Source: Didymodactylos carnosus (lineage: Eukaryota > Rotifera > Eurotatoria > Philodinida > Philodinidae). From it: DNA of 59,355 bases. The notes beneath the pieces are model-generated. The model searched no databases. It was not told the DNA's origin and saw nothing but the letters and a program-made list of their open reading frames with translations. The stretch is from positions 1 through 59,355 of the forward strand of contig CAJNOQ010000250.1 of NCBI GenBank assembly GCA_905250885.1, in the 5' to 3' direction. Positions 37,534 through 52,900 of the stretch are shown here, one piece after another. Made by a program: the position numbers and the translations under genes. The first letter of the stretch is position 1; every line of letters starts with the position of its first letter.

Positions 37534-38154
37534 AAAAAAGACAAGTGTCGGCTTCGTTACGCAAACGAATGAGTGGGAACGTTTTATATGCAAACTGTTT
37601 CAGACTTACTGAGGAGATACTAAAATCAGTTGCGAGGAGCATTTAGAGTTCCGATTGCGTGTCTTGAAAATATATACAGTTGACTTTGAAAATTTAATAG
37701 AAAAAACATGTAAAAGTCTTTCCTATAAAGTCTTATTTTTCGCTGGAAAAGTAAGATACCTGGAAAACCTGCTTATGGTATAGAGTCCACTATACGAAAA
37801 TTAGTTACGTCATAATGGGTATGATATTTCAGGAGTACAGGAGAAAACACAAAATTCTACTGGTGATACTCATTTGATCGACAGCTTATGTTTTTTTATC
37901 ATATTATAATCATTTCTACGTCACAAACACCATCGAAATATTTCCAAATGAAAGTATTTGATTAATTAGTAAGCAGTTAAAAGAAATTGACAAATATTTT
38001 CAAAATTACTCGCTTGCCATGAACTTTTACAAGGTCTTCAAGACACAACTTGGTTTTATTGTTACGGAGTACTTTGTGAAAGTATTTGTCAGATACTTGC
38101 ATATAATTTTAATTCTAGAAAAAAGACAAGTGTCAGTTTCGTTACGCAAGCGAA
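37534..38154 (+). repeat. pair of 36-bp direct repeats
   Basis: The stretches at 37534-37569 and 38119-38154 agree at 33 of 36 bases. The core is GACAAGTGTC followed by TTCGTTACGCAA and CGAA. In one frame both read KRQVS(A/V)SLRKR, the differences being silent or conservative, but no longer shared open frame is seen. Origin unknown. Confidence 0.5.
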
Positions 38155-41100
38155 GTTCACTAGAACTTCTATTTATCAAGAGATGCCCCGTATACCTGCG
38201 AACTCGCACTCGCAATTGAATAATTAATATTTATAACTAATATCCACTATATTATAAGTTTTTGTTGGTTATTCTTCTAAGCATTAGTAAAACTAACAAT
38301 ATTAATAGCGTAGTGATAAAGAAGATATAATCGGGTTGTCATAGTTCAAATGATAAAGTCTTAGTATAAAGCCATCATACAGTTATGGCAAGAGTATCAG
38401 TTTATAACGAAGCTTACGAATTGTATGAAAGTCAAATTTTGCAACCGATTTTGGTCTTGTTCGTGGCTCTTAGGATACATTCAAGATATTCATGATAATT
38501 GATGTATCGCTTTGTACTAGTATTATTTCGTTAAAATTGAATATTTTGTTCATTTTAAAAGCAGAATAAATATGATGTGTGTGTTTTCTTATTATTATTG
38601 GATCACAACTGTACATTTATCTCTTATTATCGGACGCTCCAATCAAATGACAACGGATTCGAACATAGGACTTTTGAATAAAGATAACCATCTAAATTCT
38701 TACAATAAAATTTAATAAAACTAAGCATTCTTCAAAAGGAAAACTGCCACTTAGGATATTTTATAGTATTGTTTTGATATTTATACAGCAGTTTCCTTTC
38801 CTTTTAGCTTTCTTTTAAATATTGCTCGGAACCGTTCAAATATTTACCGTATGAAATCGCTATATATTATATTTTACATGAATTTGATCGATTTTCAAAT
38901 TAAAAAAATGTCAAAGAAAAACCACTTTCCATTTCTGGCGCTACCTTTCTTTGTAGTCAGCAATAGAACTCAATAAATGGAGACATATAATCATAAATTT
39001 GATGAGGAAAACAGAAAATGTGATTTATATACTTAATCTAATTAAAATATTACGCGAATCGACTTTATTATTCATTAACTCTCTATTTAAAAAAAGAGCA
39101 TATTGATCTCATTATACTCTTCCAATTTCGTAATCAAAGAAGTTTTATATACGCAAATACGTTTTATTGTTTTATATACAAATATCCTTAATTATTCGTA
39201 TTGTATATGCGGTACATGTTTGTGATCGGTCAATGGCATGTATAAAAATTTCATATATGTATATATTAGAATACATATTACAATAGCACATAATAGAAAC
39301 GACAGAGCCTGATATTTCAAAGTGTACTCATGAACATTTGGTAATACGAGAGTAGTATTATAACAAAATCTCATTGCAGTGTGTCCTTATCTTCGTTTTT
39401 TTGCTATCATTTTATATTCAGTAATTAATCTTGAAGAAGTTTTATCTTGCATTTTAAGTTATATTGATCTTATAAGTAACGTATCTGTTTAGATGATAAT
39501 ATCTGATCGATCAAACCAGTGTATAAATAATTTTGAATATAAAGAACATAACTTTCAATAAAATAATATATTTAGAACTTTTATCTTCTACTTACCAGTT
39601 GAATTACCTTGCTACTTTAACAATCGAAACTTTTCTGCATTCTACAGTCTATAGTATAATTGAAATACATTGAGCATCTACGAGTTCATTTTTTCCCAAA
39701 AATTGTGATATATCGCAGCAAAAATCTCAAAAATCAATCACCCAAGTTTTCAGAGAGATGTGTTTATAACATATTTGGCTTTAAAAAGTGCTAAAATTTG
39801 TTTTTCCCAAATTTTGAAATGTTTACTTTATACTGCCATAGATATGGAGAATACTGTGATATAATTTTTCAAATGATTTAACGTTTTAGACGATAGCTCG
39901 TCGATACACGGTGATACGACACTATATTAAACCAGAATGGATTAAGATTCAAATAAAAAGAGACTTAATAGCATCACAGTTAATCTCTTGAATAGGCGAG
40001 TACTGATTTTTATTACAGTCGAATCATTCAAATATTTAGTATTTGCGTGTAGAATAGCATTAGAGAACTTGCTGTATTAAATTATCTTTGAACCAAGAAC
40101 TAGATTCTAAAGAATTAATTTACTACCATCTCATACTTCTTCTGACAAAAATCTTTTAATATGGCAACTTATAACATACAACTAACACTCGTTTCCAACT
40201 GAATTTTCAGTCATCCTCGGAATAAAATCTTCGTTTCATCATGGCATTTATAAATATTCATATCAAAAAAGCAGATCTCGTTAATTTCTTCTCTACTACT
40301 AATCGTTCTTATTGGAACTTGTAAGATACACTGACTTCATACTACTTGAAAAAAAAAGAGTCCTGTATCTCTTCCCTTGTAATAAAATTCTCTTGATTTT
40401 GTTTTAATTGAATGAAAAATAAGTAAGTGTGTGTATAATCATCATCATTAGTCTCGGTATACCGCTATGCAGAAACAAGATTATTCAACCATATCTTCTT
40501 CTAATTTATTTCTATTTATGAATAAATCACATTGCAATCACATACATGGATGATCTATATTTGATCAAACGGTCATTAGAAAACAATTGGCGATTAACAA
40601 TTCTTTTCATGTTTTCAATTTTATTGCTAAAGAAAAATGTTATGTAAGAAGTAGAAAGAAAACTTTTTCAAATATTGAAATAGACACATCATCAGAGTGA
40701 AATTATGGCAAAGATAATTAAGTTTAAAATGAAATTTTAACTAATTACAACTAAAATAATGATTTTTTTCGATGAATCTTTTTAAAATTATTCAAAATTT
40801 TACTACACCAAAATATTCTCGCCCGATTTGACGTCTACTTATTTTTTGGTAATCAAAATCCATTAAAAACTTGATCCAATCGGACACACACATTCTTGTT
40901 GCAGAAATATAAAACCAAAGTCTATGATCTCTACGATCGTATATAGTTTGACGTATAAATTGAATTATAAAATGAAATCATATGAGTTCGAAATAATATG
41001 ATAAGAGGTTCTATATTGAACTTTTAGAGTAAAGTATATACATTTTAAGTGTTCACAATTTAACCAAAGGCTATTTTATAAAAACTTGTTGATAACTGTA

Positions 41101-44100
41101 CATATACTATTGATAACATGTCATGTTTTAGTCATTCATATTCATTGATGCAAATTTTTTTTTTTCTAACTTCCATCTTAAAATTAACCAAACGATCTTT
41201 CTCACTTATTAAAAGTTAAATGAATTTACCTTTAAGGCATATAATATTTATGTATTTTTCTTTTTCTATTTTAAGATGGATGTGTATGTGTCGAATTTTA
41301 GACATCCATCAAGTGAAAATGTTATTTTTAGAAAATATATGTTACTAATTTCTAGTTTTTCTATACTTGTATATAAAATTGAACAAAATCAGTGTTTCGT
41401 TAAATCACACTCTTTCAAATCTATTAATATCATTGAGATTTAAATGAACCGTTGTGCCATTAAATCAGAACAAACGTATGTTGTCAAGGTCGATTTATTT
41501 GTGTATTATTAATGTTTATTTTAAATGTCGGCATTGATTTTAAAAGTGAACAAACTATCATCATTTCTCATATCACAGCTGCATTTTTTCTTTTGCTTTT
41601 TTTTTAATATGATTAAAAACAAATTCGAATAACGAACTGTATCAACTAATTTTACTTTTATTATTCATGATTATGATGATTTATTTAGCACATATGGTAC
41701 CAAAACGGAAAACGAAATTTTTATCGTTTTTTCTCTTTTATAGATCATAAAAATAGCATGTACAAAATATTTTTAAAAAAAATAATAAAGAAAAACGTTT
41801 TATTTTATCTGATTCATTTTAGAATATCGTCTAAGTTAAAAATAAATACCTTTTTCTTTTTGCCGATATGTTTCTAATTGATGATTTTTATATTGTTTTT
41901 TTTTATAAAATAATTGAAAAATAATCACATTAAGATTATAAGAAAGATAGACGAAACTTCCTATGACAATTCCGCTTTACCTTCAATTTTCTTCTTCTTG
42001 AAATAACGGTTTCGTAGGTGGCAAATTTGATCTATTCAATCAATATTGGTGTGATGTGAATACGTTGTTCTTCTCTAATTGTCGATAATCTTTGTTTATA
42101 TTTTTCGATCGAGTGCTAATTCAGCACTCATTTATTTTTATTAAATCATTGCAATTTGTTGACATTTCTAGTGATAGATAAAATAGTTCGAATGAACAAC
42201 AGTGAAAGTGTTTTTATTGATCATCAGTCAGTTGTGTTGTTCATTTGATTTCGTATGTAGGTAATTATTATAATCGTTGTTCAAGATCATTAATCTTATT
42301 TAACGATGAATAATGGAAATATTCTGTAGGAAATTATTTTTTCATACGTTTTAGAAAAATTTTTTTAACGATGATTGTAAGAGTTTACGTTGTAGTTGAT
42401 GGTAACATACTTTATATGTAACATAGTTTACTTTTGGTACAAAAATTTTTTTTTTTTTGCTATAAACAATTTAAAAAATAGATAATCTGACAAATAAGAC
42501 AAATATTTTTTGTTAAGATACAACACACAAGTAACTACTATCCATTCTTTTTGTGTTGACAAGAAATACACATACTGATGCTGCTACTCATTACATTAAA
42601 AGCCTAGAAAAGTTTAAGTAAGGTTATTGAACTGTCAAATTAATCAAATATTATCATTGACAATGAATGATATAAATAAAAGTAAATGAGTAAAGTATGA
42701 ATTGGTTATATATAAAAGTTACTTAACAAAAATCTTTAGACAGAAAATCTAATGTATATTGATGATTTTCTAGATAATTTTAAGAGTGGATTTTATATTT
42801 TGATACAATTGAATTAAAGACTACAATTTTTATAAACGTGTTATATCAAACGGAAATGTTTACAGATTGATAAATTAAAAAAAAAGTGTGTGATTTATTT
42901 GTATATAGAATCAAATTAATTTCAACTTAATTTTGTCATTAAATGTATTGACCGTTGGTAAATATCATTGTTATTTGAGAAAACATTTTTTTTATTAAAT
43001 AGAAACCGATTGATATCTGTATGATTAATACGAGATCCATTAAAAACTAATCTTAATTTTGAAAAAAATGATAGAATACTGCAATGAGATGATGAGAAGT
43101 GACAGATCAATCAGTATCCATTAAAAATATTGTATTCAATTTGTATTTGGTATCAAAATATATCACATAAAGCTTTGTATATTCATGTTTAATTAAACAT
43201 CTATTGTTTTTAATAGAATAAAAGAGTAAAAAGAGCGTAAAATTGATTTAAATATGAACGATCTATATATTTCTTTTGAAAAATGATGCAATCTTCATTC
43301 TATTTTTATTGTTTTTATTCCGTCGGCTCATCTACTGAACAATAAGTAACGATATTTTATCCCTAAGCATAGTTACTCGGAAATATGAATGAAATGGAAA
43401 TAAATCTACCATGAAATCTATTATCTATTCTTAATTCTAAAACCAATCACACAAATATATTGATCTTCTTACAAAACAAAAACACAATACATGTCTATAT
43501 TCAAGATGTCTCGACAAAATATCGATCATTTGATTATACACACAAATCCTTATTGTTTATATTTGTAATGTTATTTATTCCGTGGTAAAAGTTACCGTAA
43601 CAGTAGATATTTTGATTATGAAACAGTTGTCTCTTTCCAAAAAATTTATATTTAATACGGCTGCTACATAAAATAAGAAAATAAAACTAAATATATGCGA
43701 ACGATTATTTCATATATATCTGATAAATAATTTCTATATATACCAGAAATTTAGAATAATAATGTCTTTTTTTTATTATTGTTCAAATCAGTATAGAGAC
43801 AAAGAGAGTAAATATAGAACATAAGGCGAATAATTAGGTTGGTTATCTTGTCCTAGTTCATAAATATAGAAATTTTTTGTCATAAGAGACGAGAAATGAA
43901 GGACAATAACTTTGTGTCATTTTTCAAATCTGTTCATAATGTATACAGTATATAATCATATGTAAATTAGATTAGAAGTTCCAATTATAATTAAGAATAA
44001 AACATGTTAACAGTTTGAAAATAACAGTATTTCTAAACATGATCTCAAAATCAAAACTGTTTCATATAAAGAGAAAATTTTTTTGTACAAACATAGTATA

Positions 44101-45481
44101 TCGTATTCGTCTACAATATAGCATAGTTAATACTTACAGCTTTTTTTTTTTCTACTCTATGTTGAATAACAAAAAAATTTAGATAGTGTTGAAAGATAGT
44201 TTTATCTTGAGGGGGTGTGAGTGGTTCACTCATTTCTCATTTATATGTGAGTGTGTATGAGAATAATCATAATGTGTATGTGTATATGTCACCATCCTTA
44301 AACTTTTTTTTTTTTTACAGTCAATTTAATGTTTTTAAAGTCGTTATCATTTCTAATCAAGACATGCAATTGCATCATATAGACTGTTGATCTGTGAGTG
44401 TATGTATATAGTATACACATTAGATAACATCCGAATCATAATCAATCAAAATTCAAGTCGTTTTTTTAATCATTAGTTATAGAATACATATGAAAATTTA
44501 TTAAGAAAAATTTTCTGTAATTTTTTCGTCTCTCATTACAAGAAGATATTTCTAGAAAACTCAAGGATGACTATTCAAATAGTTGTATATTCAAATTATA
44601 GTCAAATGGATACAATAACGATTGTTCTTAGTATACAATTTTCTTCATTTAAACAAGAAACAATGTCTAATAACATGTGAAAAGGAAAAACATATCCTGT
44701 TTGACAAATCTTTTCTAGATATTTCGATGGATATTATTATTTTTTTTTTTTAAGAATAATGGATGATTGATGATATAGATTTATATGATACAAGGATTCT
44801 CAGTTCTACCATTGATGATAATAAAAATTATAATATAATAAACATTTGGGACATAAAAAATGTCCTTGTTAAAAATAAAATACAGACTTCAATTATTTTA
44901 ACATAAAAATCATGTGTGTATAATCTCATTATTTTAATACAGTTCCGTTTATGTTTCTGTCATTTTTAAATATCCGATTTTGGGTGTTGTTCTACTCTTT
45001 ATACATGTGCACTGACGTAATGATTACTATTAACTACGTGATATGATCACGTTTATTATATTAAAATAAGCAAAAAATACTCAATTTTTTCACAGTTCAA
45101 TTAATTATGTATTATAATAATGAACTAAATCAAAAATAAACTTGATTATGTAAGTATTTTCACTATAATTATACAAAATATACAATTGAATATATAAACT
45201 TTATCTCTAAAGGAGAAAACAAAAAATTTTTGTTGTCAAGAGATGACACTATCAAAAACAATATATCGTTACGATGGTATATAGTATATAAATGTCAATA
45301 GATCAAATGTATGTATGTATACTAAGACGTTTCAACAGACAAAAATATGACTAATTACTATGCACATTTTCCTTATCATCTCTCCAGTTTTCAACAGATC
45401 ATTTATATTTTCTAATAGTATGAAACTCTTCTCTGTCAACTTTTGAATAACGTTTGCGTTTTTAGAGATCTTTCGAATTTT

Positions 45482-45511
45482 AAACAACAAAAACAACAAC
45501 AACAACAACAA
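45482..45511. repeat. (AAC)n microsatellite
   Basis: Repeated AAC units with one interruption, in non-coding DNA. Confidence 0.8.
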
Positions 45512-48488
45512 ATATATGAATCGGAAATAATTTGACACTCAGACTTGTCTTAGAGCCAAAATTTTCTATTGAATAGAGTAATGGTTTGTTTCTGATGTAT
45601 ATATATATATGTAGAGATACATTGAAAATTATCCTATAGTGTGTATTCTTGATGCTTGCTAATTTTTGTCTTTTTAAAATAATAGTTTTAAGATTGTCAA
45701 CTGTTATATTTAAATCTTCTTGATTACATTCAAACAATTGTCAAAAATTTCATCTCATTTAATATTTTTCATTCAAATATATCACCTTCAAACAATACAT
45801 ACAACAACCATAAACATGATCTTTCTCTAAGCAATAGAAAATAAATATTGACCAAACTAGATGAATTAGCAAATAATAATAAAAATGTTATTTTCATGAG
45901 TTTGTTTTTATCTCGTTAAAAATTTTCTATTTGAAGGATAGATTTACTCTCTTTTCATTTTTTTTCCTTTTCTTTTTTTGGAAAACAAATTCTCTATTGA
46001 ATGAGTCGATTATCAAATAACGTTTTGAAGTTGATGAGTTTCGGATATAGAAGTGTTTTTTTTTGTTGTTTCTTTTTATTCAAGTGCTGATCATAGAATG
46101 AAAAAAGAATTATAATATCATTAAAAAAATAAATACAAAAAGGTCAAAAGTTCATTTCTGAAAAAAATAGAGATTGTAAGGTTTAAGAAGACAATATCAT
46201 TTCTTCTTCTTCTAAGTCTTCTATTAGTCGCGTAAACATTAGTTTACAATACAATTAAAAATTGTCTCAGTATTGAACATATTATACCATAATAAACAAT
46301 AAACTTGAAGATTAATTCTTCATATGATCTTGAACAAAACAAATATATTTTAGAATAATCGACTTTTTTTTTTTTATATTTGTTTGGACATATGAAATGA
46401 GATATACAATAAATATTTGTCATCTATGTGAAGAATACCTGGAATATTCCCCAAGTGATTTCATGTTTCTATTTTTAAAAACAAAACAAGTCAAAAAAAT
46501 ATTTAACTACTTATCTATCATTGTATAATTTTTTGACATGTTTAGTTTCGATTTGTTTAATATGTGTCCTAACAGTAGAATTATTATAAGTCTGTTTTAT
46601 GTAAAAACAATCATAGATGTTTATATATAAATTTTTTTCTTTCTTCTATTATTTTTTTTGAGAAGATAAAGTCAGAATATGATATATAAATACACTCATA
46701 TAAACGAATAGAAAAAAAAATAATAATAAAGTACCTAGATAGATCTAAGTGTTGTTGCATATAAAAAATAATTTTGACTTTATATTTTATGTTTTGTGTA
46801 AAAAAAATAAGTCCTTTCGGATCCATAAATTTGTCTATTGGTTTTTTCTCTTTTTTTGTTTTTCGATTATTTAAAGTAGATAAAACCGAGACACCATCGT
46901 TCAATGAAAAATAATAAATTTATTTTTGGATATTTTCAATAGTTCTAAATTTAGCGAATCAATGTTGACAACATTGATCTTTCTAATTAAAAATCAATGG
47001 CATGGTACATACATATAATTGATTATATCAAACATGAAACAATATGCACGAGCGATAACACACATAAAGTGAAAATAGATAAAAAAATATGATAAATGTT
47101 TTTAGATTTTATTTTTAAGTATGCCGCTGACACAATACAAGGAAAAGTTATGATTAATTTTAAAAGGAAATAACAGTTTCTTTTCACTCTCTTTAAAATG
47201 ATTGTTCATACAAATTTTGATGTTGAAAAGCTTCTCACTAAACCTAAAAATGTTTCATTTACCAAGTGTTGCGCTTTCTTTTTGAATCTCCTTCTCTTTC
47301 TTTCTCTCTCTCTTTACCGTAGTAATGATTATCCTTCATACAATTCTAGTTTAATCTGAGATCTCGTCGTCTTAAAAACTTTTCATTTAGTTGTCTCATG
47401 TATAAGAGGAATATAGAGTTTTTTATTTCAGTTCTAACATAACTATTTATTTAGGCTAAATATAGATGAACAAATATAACGGAGTATAATTACTTGAAAT
47501 AAGATCAAAAAAATGTCTAGTATCGTATTTCTGATCACATACTTTTTGTACAGGTTGATGATCAAATCAAGCTGAAAAGTCATTCAACTTTCATCAAAAT
47601 GCACGTCTTCATTTAGAAAATAAGTAATTAGTTTTTTTGCGATTTCCCTCGTTTTGATGAAATGATTAATGATATTTCTGAGATTCTGAATCAGCTCTTC
47701 AGATCGATTCGATTGGTGACTAGTAGAATTGTTAAATCAATCTTCATACACGCACACATATAAAATAAATAAATGAAATTTACAGTTGTATTTGTCTTGA
47801 AATATGAAACTTCACACTGAGTTGTGTAATAAAATAGCATCAACATCAATATATGACGGTCTTGATGAAAGAATGAGACATTTAATTAGATAAATTTTAA
47901 TTTTTCACATCAACTATTCTTACTCTATGAGTTTGAAACAAAAAAGAAAACTTGATAGCCAAAATCGTACGATTAAATGTACAATGATCGAATAGAAATT
48001 GATTAGTCATTGTTTGAGCAAAAACAGTACTTTACTACTAACTGTTCTATTGGAAAAAGAGTGGAGTCAATTTTTTAAAAGTACTCAATATTCTCTATGA
48101 GTAAACTCTATCACTAGCTTACTCTTTTATGATTCAAAATACTAACAAAATTGTATCTCTTAATATATTTCAAATATCTTTTTAGTCAAATTTTATTATA
48201 ACCGTGTACTTGGAACAGAAATATTTGTCCTCTAATTCGAAAACAACAACGTAAACGTTTTCTCTATAGTAGTAAACTAAAATTGAATGTAAAACATCGT
48301 GGACAGATTCTTAGCGATTGCACCATATTTATCTTCTTATTGTTGGTACTCTGCTGAGACTATTGACATTCATTTCTAAATTTTATATTTGAAGATTGTT
48401 CAAAATTGATCTTAAGTATTATGAAGTGTCAACATCTATATTATTATTTTGAATATTTTCTGTCGCCAACTTAACGGGTAACTAAGTG

Positions 48489-48515
48489 CTCTCGCTCTCT
48501 CTCTCTCTCTCTCTC
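48489..48515. repeat. (CT)n microsatellite
   Basis: An almost pure CT dinucleotide run. Confidence 0.85.
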
Positions 48516-49721
48516 ATTTTTTATATGATTGTCTAATGGTTTCTAAAAGAATGATTGTATGTATATATCTTTAGAAATGGATGTTCGTAAAACGATATAA
48601 AGTGAAGATTTATTTGTATATCAGGATGATAACGTGTGTTGGTCAAATCAAATCTTTTTTTTTCGTTTAATATGAGAATATGAGTAAACCTTTTTATAGA
48701 TATGTACCTTCATGTTACACACACGTACGTTAATATATGTATGTTTAAATACCATTACATATACGAACATATGATACACGTCATTTTGTCCACATTCTTT
48801 GCAGTAATAATCAATAAAACTAGTATCAAATGATTCATTATTACAACTATGAAAAATACATATGATACATTTAAATCCCTTCTTGATCGATGTTAAAATA
48901 AACGAACGCCCGATTTTAGTTGCGTATATTAATCGACTGTATATTATTGACAATTATTCAACTTGAACTAATATGAGGTTTCTCTGTTACAATGTGTAAA
49001 ATTAACCTTTATTTTTTTCTGATAAACAGAATTCTAGAAATTACAATAGTGAGAAGAGAGCGTAGCTGGTGAGCTCAAAATAGAAAAGTGTTACAGTTTT
49101 AATAACACATGAAAAGGCCATATTACATGTACAATACTTTAACAGCATCAATGATTAACTGTACGTGACTAATCTTCTTCTCTAATCAATTTTATTTGGC
49201 GAGACCACATTCATCCTACTATTCACACATTTATTTGTCTCGTTCTGAATAACGAAGAATGAACAATAATTATAATTAGAAGAGTAAATAAAGAATGAGA
49301 TGAAAGAAATGACGACTCACCATGAGTGTTTGTCTGAACTCTCTGTCTCCTTATTAATTATGTACATGTCATTATTTTGATCTAGACATGTGTGACAAAG
49401 ATCGTCAAGATTAAATTCAGAAAGAACCCTTGTGGTGGAAATTTAAAAAAAGAAAAATCAAAACATTTGATATAAAGTCAAAATAACAGAGAATTAAAGA
49501 AAATATATATACTATTCTATTATTCTCTCCTTATTGATTATACGATACGTACATGAGAACATCCCAAGGTAATAAGAGACAAATTCCATGAGACAGACTC
49601 TTTCATGGGTTTACTTTTGATGTTGATCACACATCTGGTATCTATTTCAACAGCTGGATCGTTCAAATATCTTTCTATAGAAATTGATTTCTTCAAGTCC
49701 CATCTTCGAGTGAAGAGATTG

Positions 49722-49930
49722 TGATATATCTCGATTGTAGAGCACCTCGAGTTACATACATAGAAAAGTTTTCAGACCGAGAAAACAAGGTTCTGCAGAG
49801 AAATGATGAGTGTTGGAAAATTTTGAATTAAAAAATAAAAAATTTTTGTATTTTCATGAGAACTTGTTTTCTCGATTTGAAAACTTTTCTACAGATGTAA
49901 CTCGAGCTGCTCTATAATCGAGATATATCA
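49722..49930. repeat. 209-bp foldback (hairpin) element
   Basis: A left arm of about 73 bp (49722-49794) starting TGATATATCTCG is matched by an inverted right arm at 49859-49930, with about seven mismatches and one indel. A loop of roughly 65 bp separates them. Transcription would give a long stem. It is probably a foldback MITE. No target duplication is obvious and no other copy was seen in the window. Confidence 0.75.
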
Positions 49931-52900
49931 ATGGAAAAACGATTTATTACCTGGAGAATTTTCTCGTTAGATCAATTAAAATAGGAAATTAGAACTAAAG
50001 ATAGAATTAAACTGTAAGTAAAATCTCTCTGGAACATGTTTTAATTAAGAAGTAGTGTTGACAAAATGGTGCTATCAACCAACGTTCGAACAAGCGAAAT
50101 TTTGGATACTAACTCATATTTATTACTTATGTAAACAACATGTATCACTTGGTACTTATTTACATATCAGTCTTGCGTCTTCGTTCGCAAATTACCATCT
50201 TATCTACTCTTTTCTTTATTAAGGAATACTAAGTACTATTTTTGTAAATAGCATAACAAGGATCTGCTTTTAACAAACAAGAAAGAAAGAAAGAAAACAT
50301 ACATAACTTGGTTTTTGCTCTGTTAAAATCAGTATGAAAAAACTGTACTAGAAAAATGAATGAAACAAGAGCGTAACTTTAATTATATCTAAATATTCAC
50401 ATAATTTAGCGTGATAAAAAGTTTCAATTCTAAAAGCATCTGCTAAATACTACAGTCCAATTAAAGAACTTATGACTTAAACGTAAGACTGTTTTAATTA
50501 GATAGAATGAATTAAAACGTTTTTTGATGATTATTATTATCAACATCATTTTATTTCACGAATAACGATTAGGTCGATATTTACATCGCTCAAAAAAAAA
50601 ATCTCTCAAGAGTATTACATGAACACTGAACATTTGCCGTACACGCGTGTTATCAACAATACAGAAATACAAAATAAAATTCGAAAGTTGTCACGACCTA
50701 TAGAGTTCAAAGACATTGATTTTTTTCTTTAATGAACATTATTGAGTTTTATTTAACACAGTAGCTGAATGATGATATAATATGAGACTGTTAGAAGTTA
50801 TTTTTCTTCTATTTCGAATATGTGTACAATGAAGTTCAATCAGTTGCCAGATGTGTTCAGATAATAAGTATGGCATCAGTCTCGATGAACATGAATTATT
50901 ATTTCGTTTTTGTGAACGGTTAGTTTACTATACCAGATGTTTATTTCTAACAAAAAAATAATAATCAGTTGAACATAAATATAAAACATCTAGCATATAC
51001 GTAATTAAAACAACTTTCAAAGGTTTTCTTAACCGTTTATATTCATTTGAATCATTAACTTTGTTGAAACAGTCAAACATTTAAAAACTTGACATTAGGT
51101 AATTAATCGTATTCTTTCGGTAATATTTCTAATTTTAAATTTAGTTGACGTAATATAACCATTAACTTATCGTTAATGACATACAAAAAATGAAAAAAAA
51201 ACAAAACTCAGCGATAGAAAATGTCAAACTAAACCAAGAGAGCCTACTTCAACTACTACTTGATCACCAAAGGGCACACAAAACACATTGCAATTGAAAT
51301 TAGAATGTTTAGCTTGGAGGCAATAACACTTTTTCCTAAAGTTGTAAGATAAACTCTCTCTTTGTATGAGTAATTATATATAGTTAGACATTAGCATGAC
51401 AATGAAGAAGAAGCGATGTAAAATGAACTAACTTCTTGAGAATAGAAACTCTCAATTGTCGCCGACGTCATTATGATTATCATTATCATAAAACGCGATA
51501 CATATATACATATATAAATAGAAAGGACAAATTGACTCGTTTTTTTGTTTCTCTCTCTTTTTTTCTCTACAGGAATGACCGTTAGGTGAACCCATAAAAT
51601 ATTGTTTAGTTGCAGTTAGGAAAAAAATAAGTACGTCTTTCTTTTTTTTTCCATTATCAGAGGCCTATATACCAACGAATACATGCAGACAAAATTGATA
51701 TGAAGTGTTGATGATTGAAGTTTGCAAGTTAAGTTGATCATATGTTCAAATATCACATACAAGAGTAGAGTATAGTACACAGATAACAATAATGAAAAAA
51801 GTTTGTCAGCAACTTATCAATATACTTTAGATAACATCAGATAGATGTGTGTTTGCGGATTTTCTTTTTGCCGATATACATATGTTGACAATTCAGATTG
51901 TAGCAGCCTTGTGACTAATGATGAAAATAAGAGTAATCAGTGTGAGTTTATGTGAGTAAGTCAGTATAGAAAATGTAGATTGTAAAAAAACAAGTTCTGA
52001 ATATGAAGTGTAGAGTTTACTCTGATGAAAATTTCAAAAGTAGATTTCATCATCTGGAAAAGAAAGAATTTCTTAATAAACAGAGTATAACTTGGTTCAC
52101 AGATAGTACAAATGGTTGCAATCGTCGTAGGAAAGGTCTTTATCTTCAATGATACGTGGAATTGTACAAAAACATTCTTTTTAATTAAATCAACCATTGT
52201 ATACAAAAAAAAACTGCAAATTGCCTTTTCTGTTCGACATTAACCTTTGCATACTAAACAGACATAATGTTTTTAGCGCACATGTATACACTTCTTCTAT
52301 GTTTATATTTGCATTATTTTAACCCCATTGTTTTTTTATCTTCTTCTAGCCGAAAGAAATATATATCAAACAAAATAAAATAAAAATAATACTAATAATG
52401 ATCATAATCATACTCGGTGCAAGTTTAATAAGATAACAAGGACATTTGTTTTCCTAAAGATTTTCCATCTCTTTATATTACACAAGGTCATTACCTTTAC
52501 AAAAAGTAAGCAAGGAAAAAGTACTCAATGACGTCTCAGAAAGACTAAACAGATAACGAAAATTGAAATACACACATTTAAATTTGGTAAATGTGGAACC
52601 GTATTTACTCATCAACTATCAAGCTAATCCTCTCGATACTGAAGATCTTCGGTTATAGATTTCTACAAAAGAACAGTGTGCATAGTCGTCTTTAAGCACT
52701 TTAACAAGTTACCTCACGAACATTACGATCTAACAAGTTTACGAACTAGTGGAGTAGTCAGGATATTTTTATTAATGGGGGACTGGTATTGCTTCAAATT
52801 TTTTCAGAGACAGAAAAATAGAAAGTCAGATTTCAGTTGTTTTTTATGCGACGCTTGTTCTTGAGTAGAAAACACACATTTTTCGACACATAATCGAGAA

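Larger units (their letters stand above)
38155..49721. other. long gene-free AT-rich spacer
   Basis: More than 11 kb of very AT-rich DNA with many homopolymer runs and no frame of gene-like composition on either strand. No RNA gene could be recognised. It lies between the 3' ends of the convergent vigilin and MEX3-like genes. Confidence 0.4.

Noticed and set aside
38630..38680. tRNA-like B-box (GGATTCGAAC)
   Set aside because: No matching A-box, acceptor stem or anticodon arm could be drawn on either strand.
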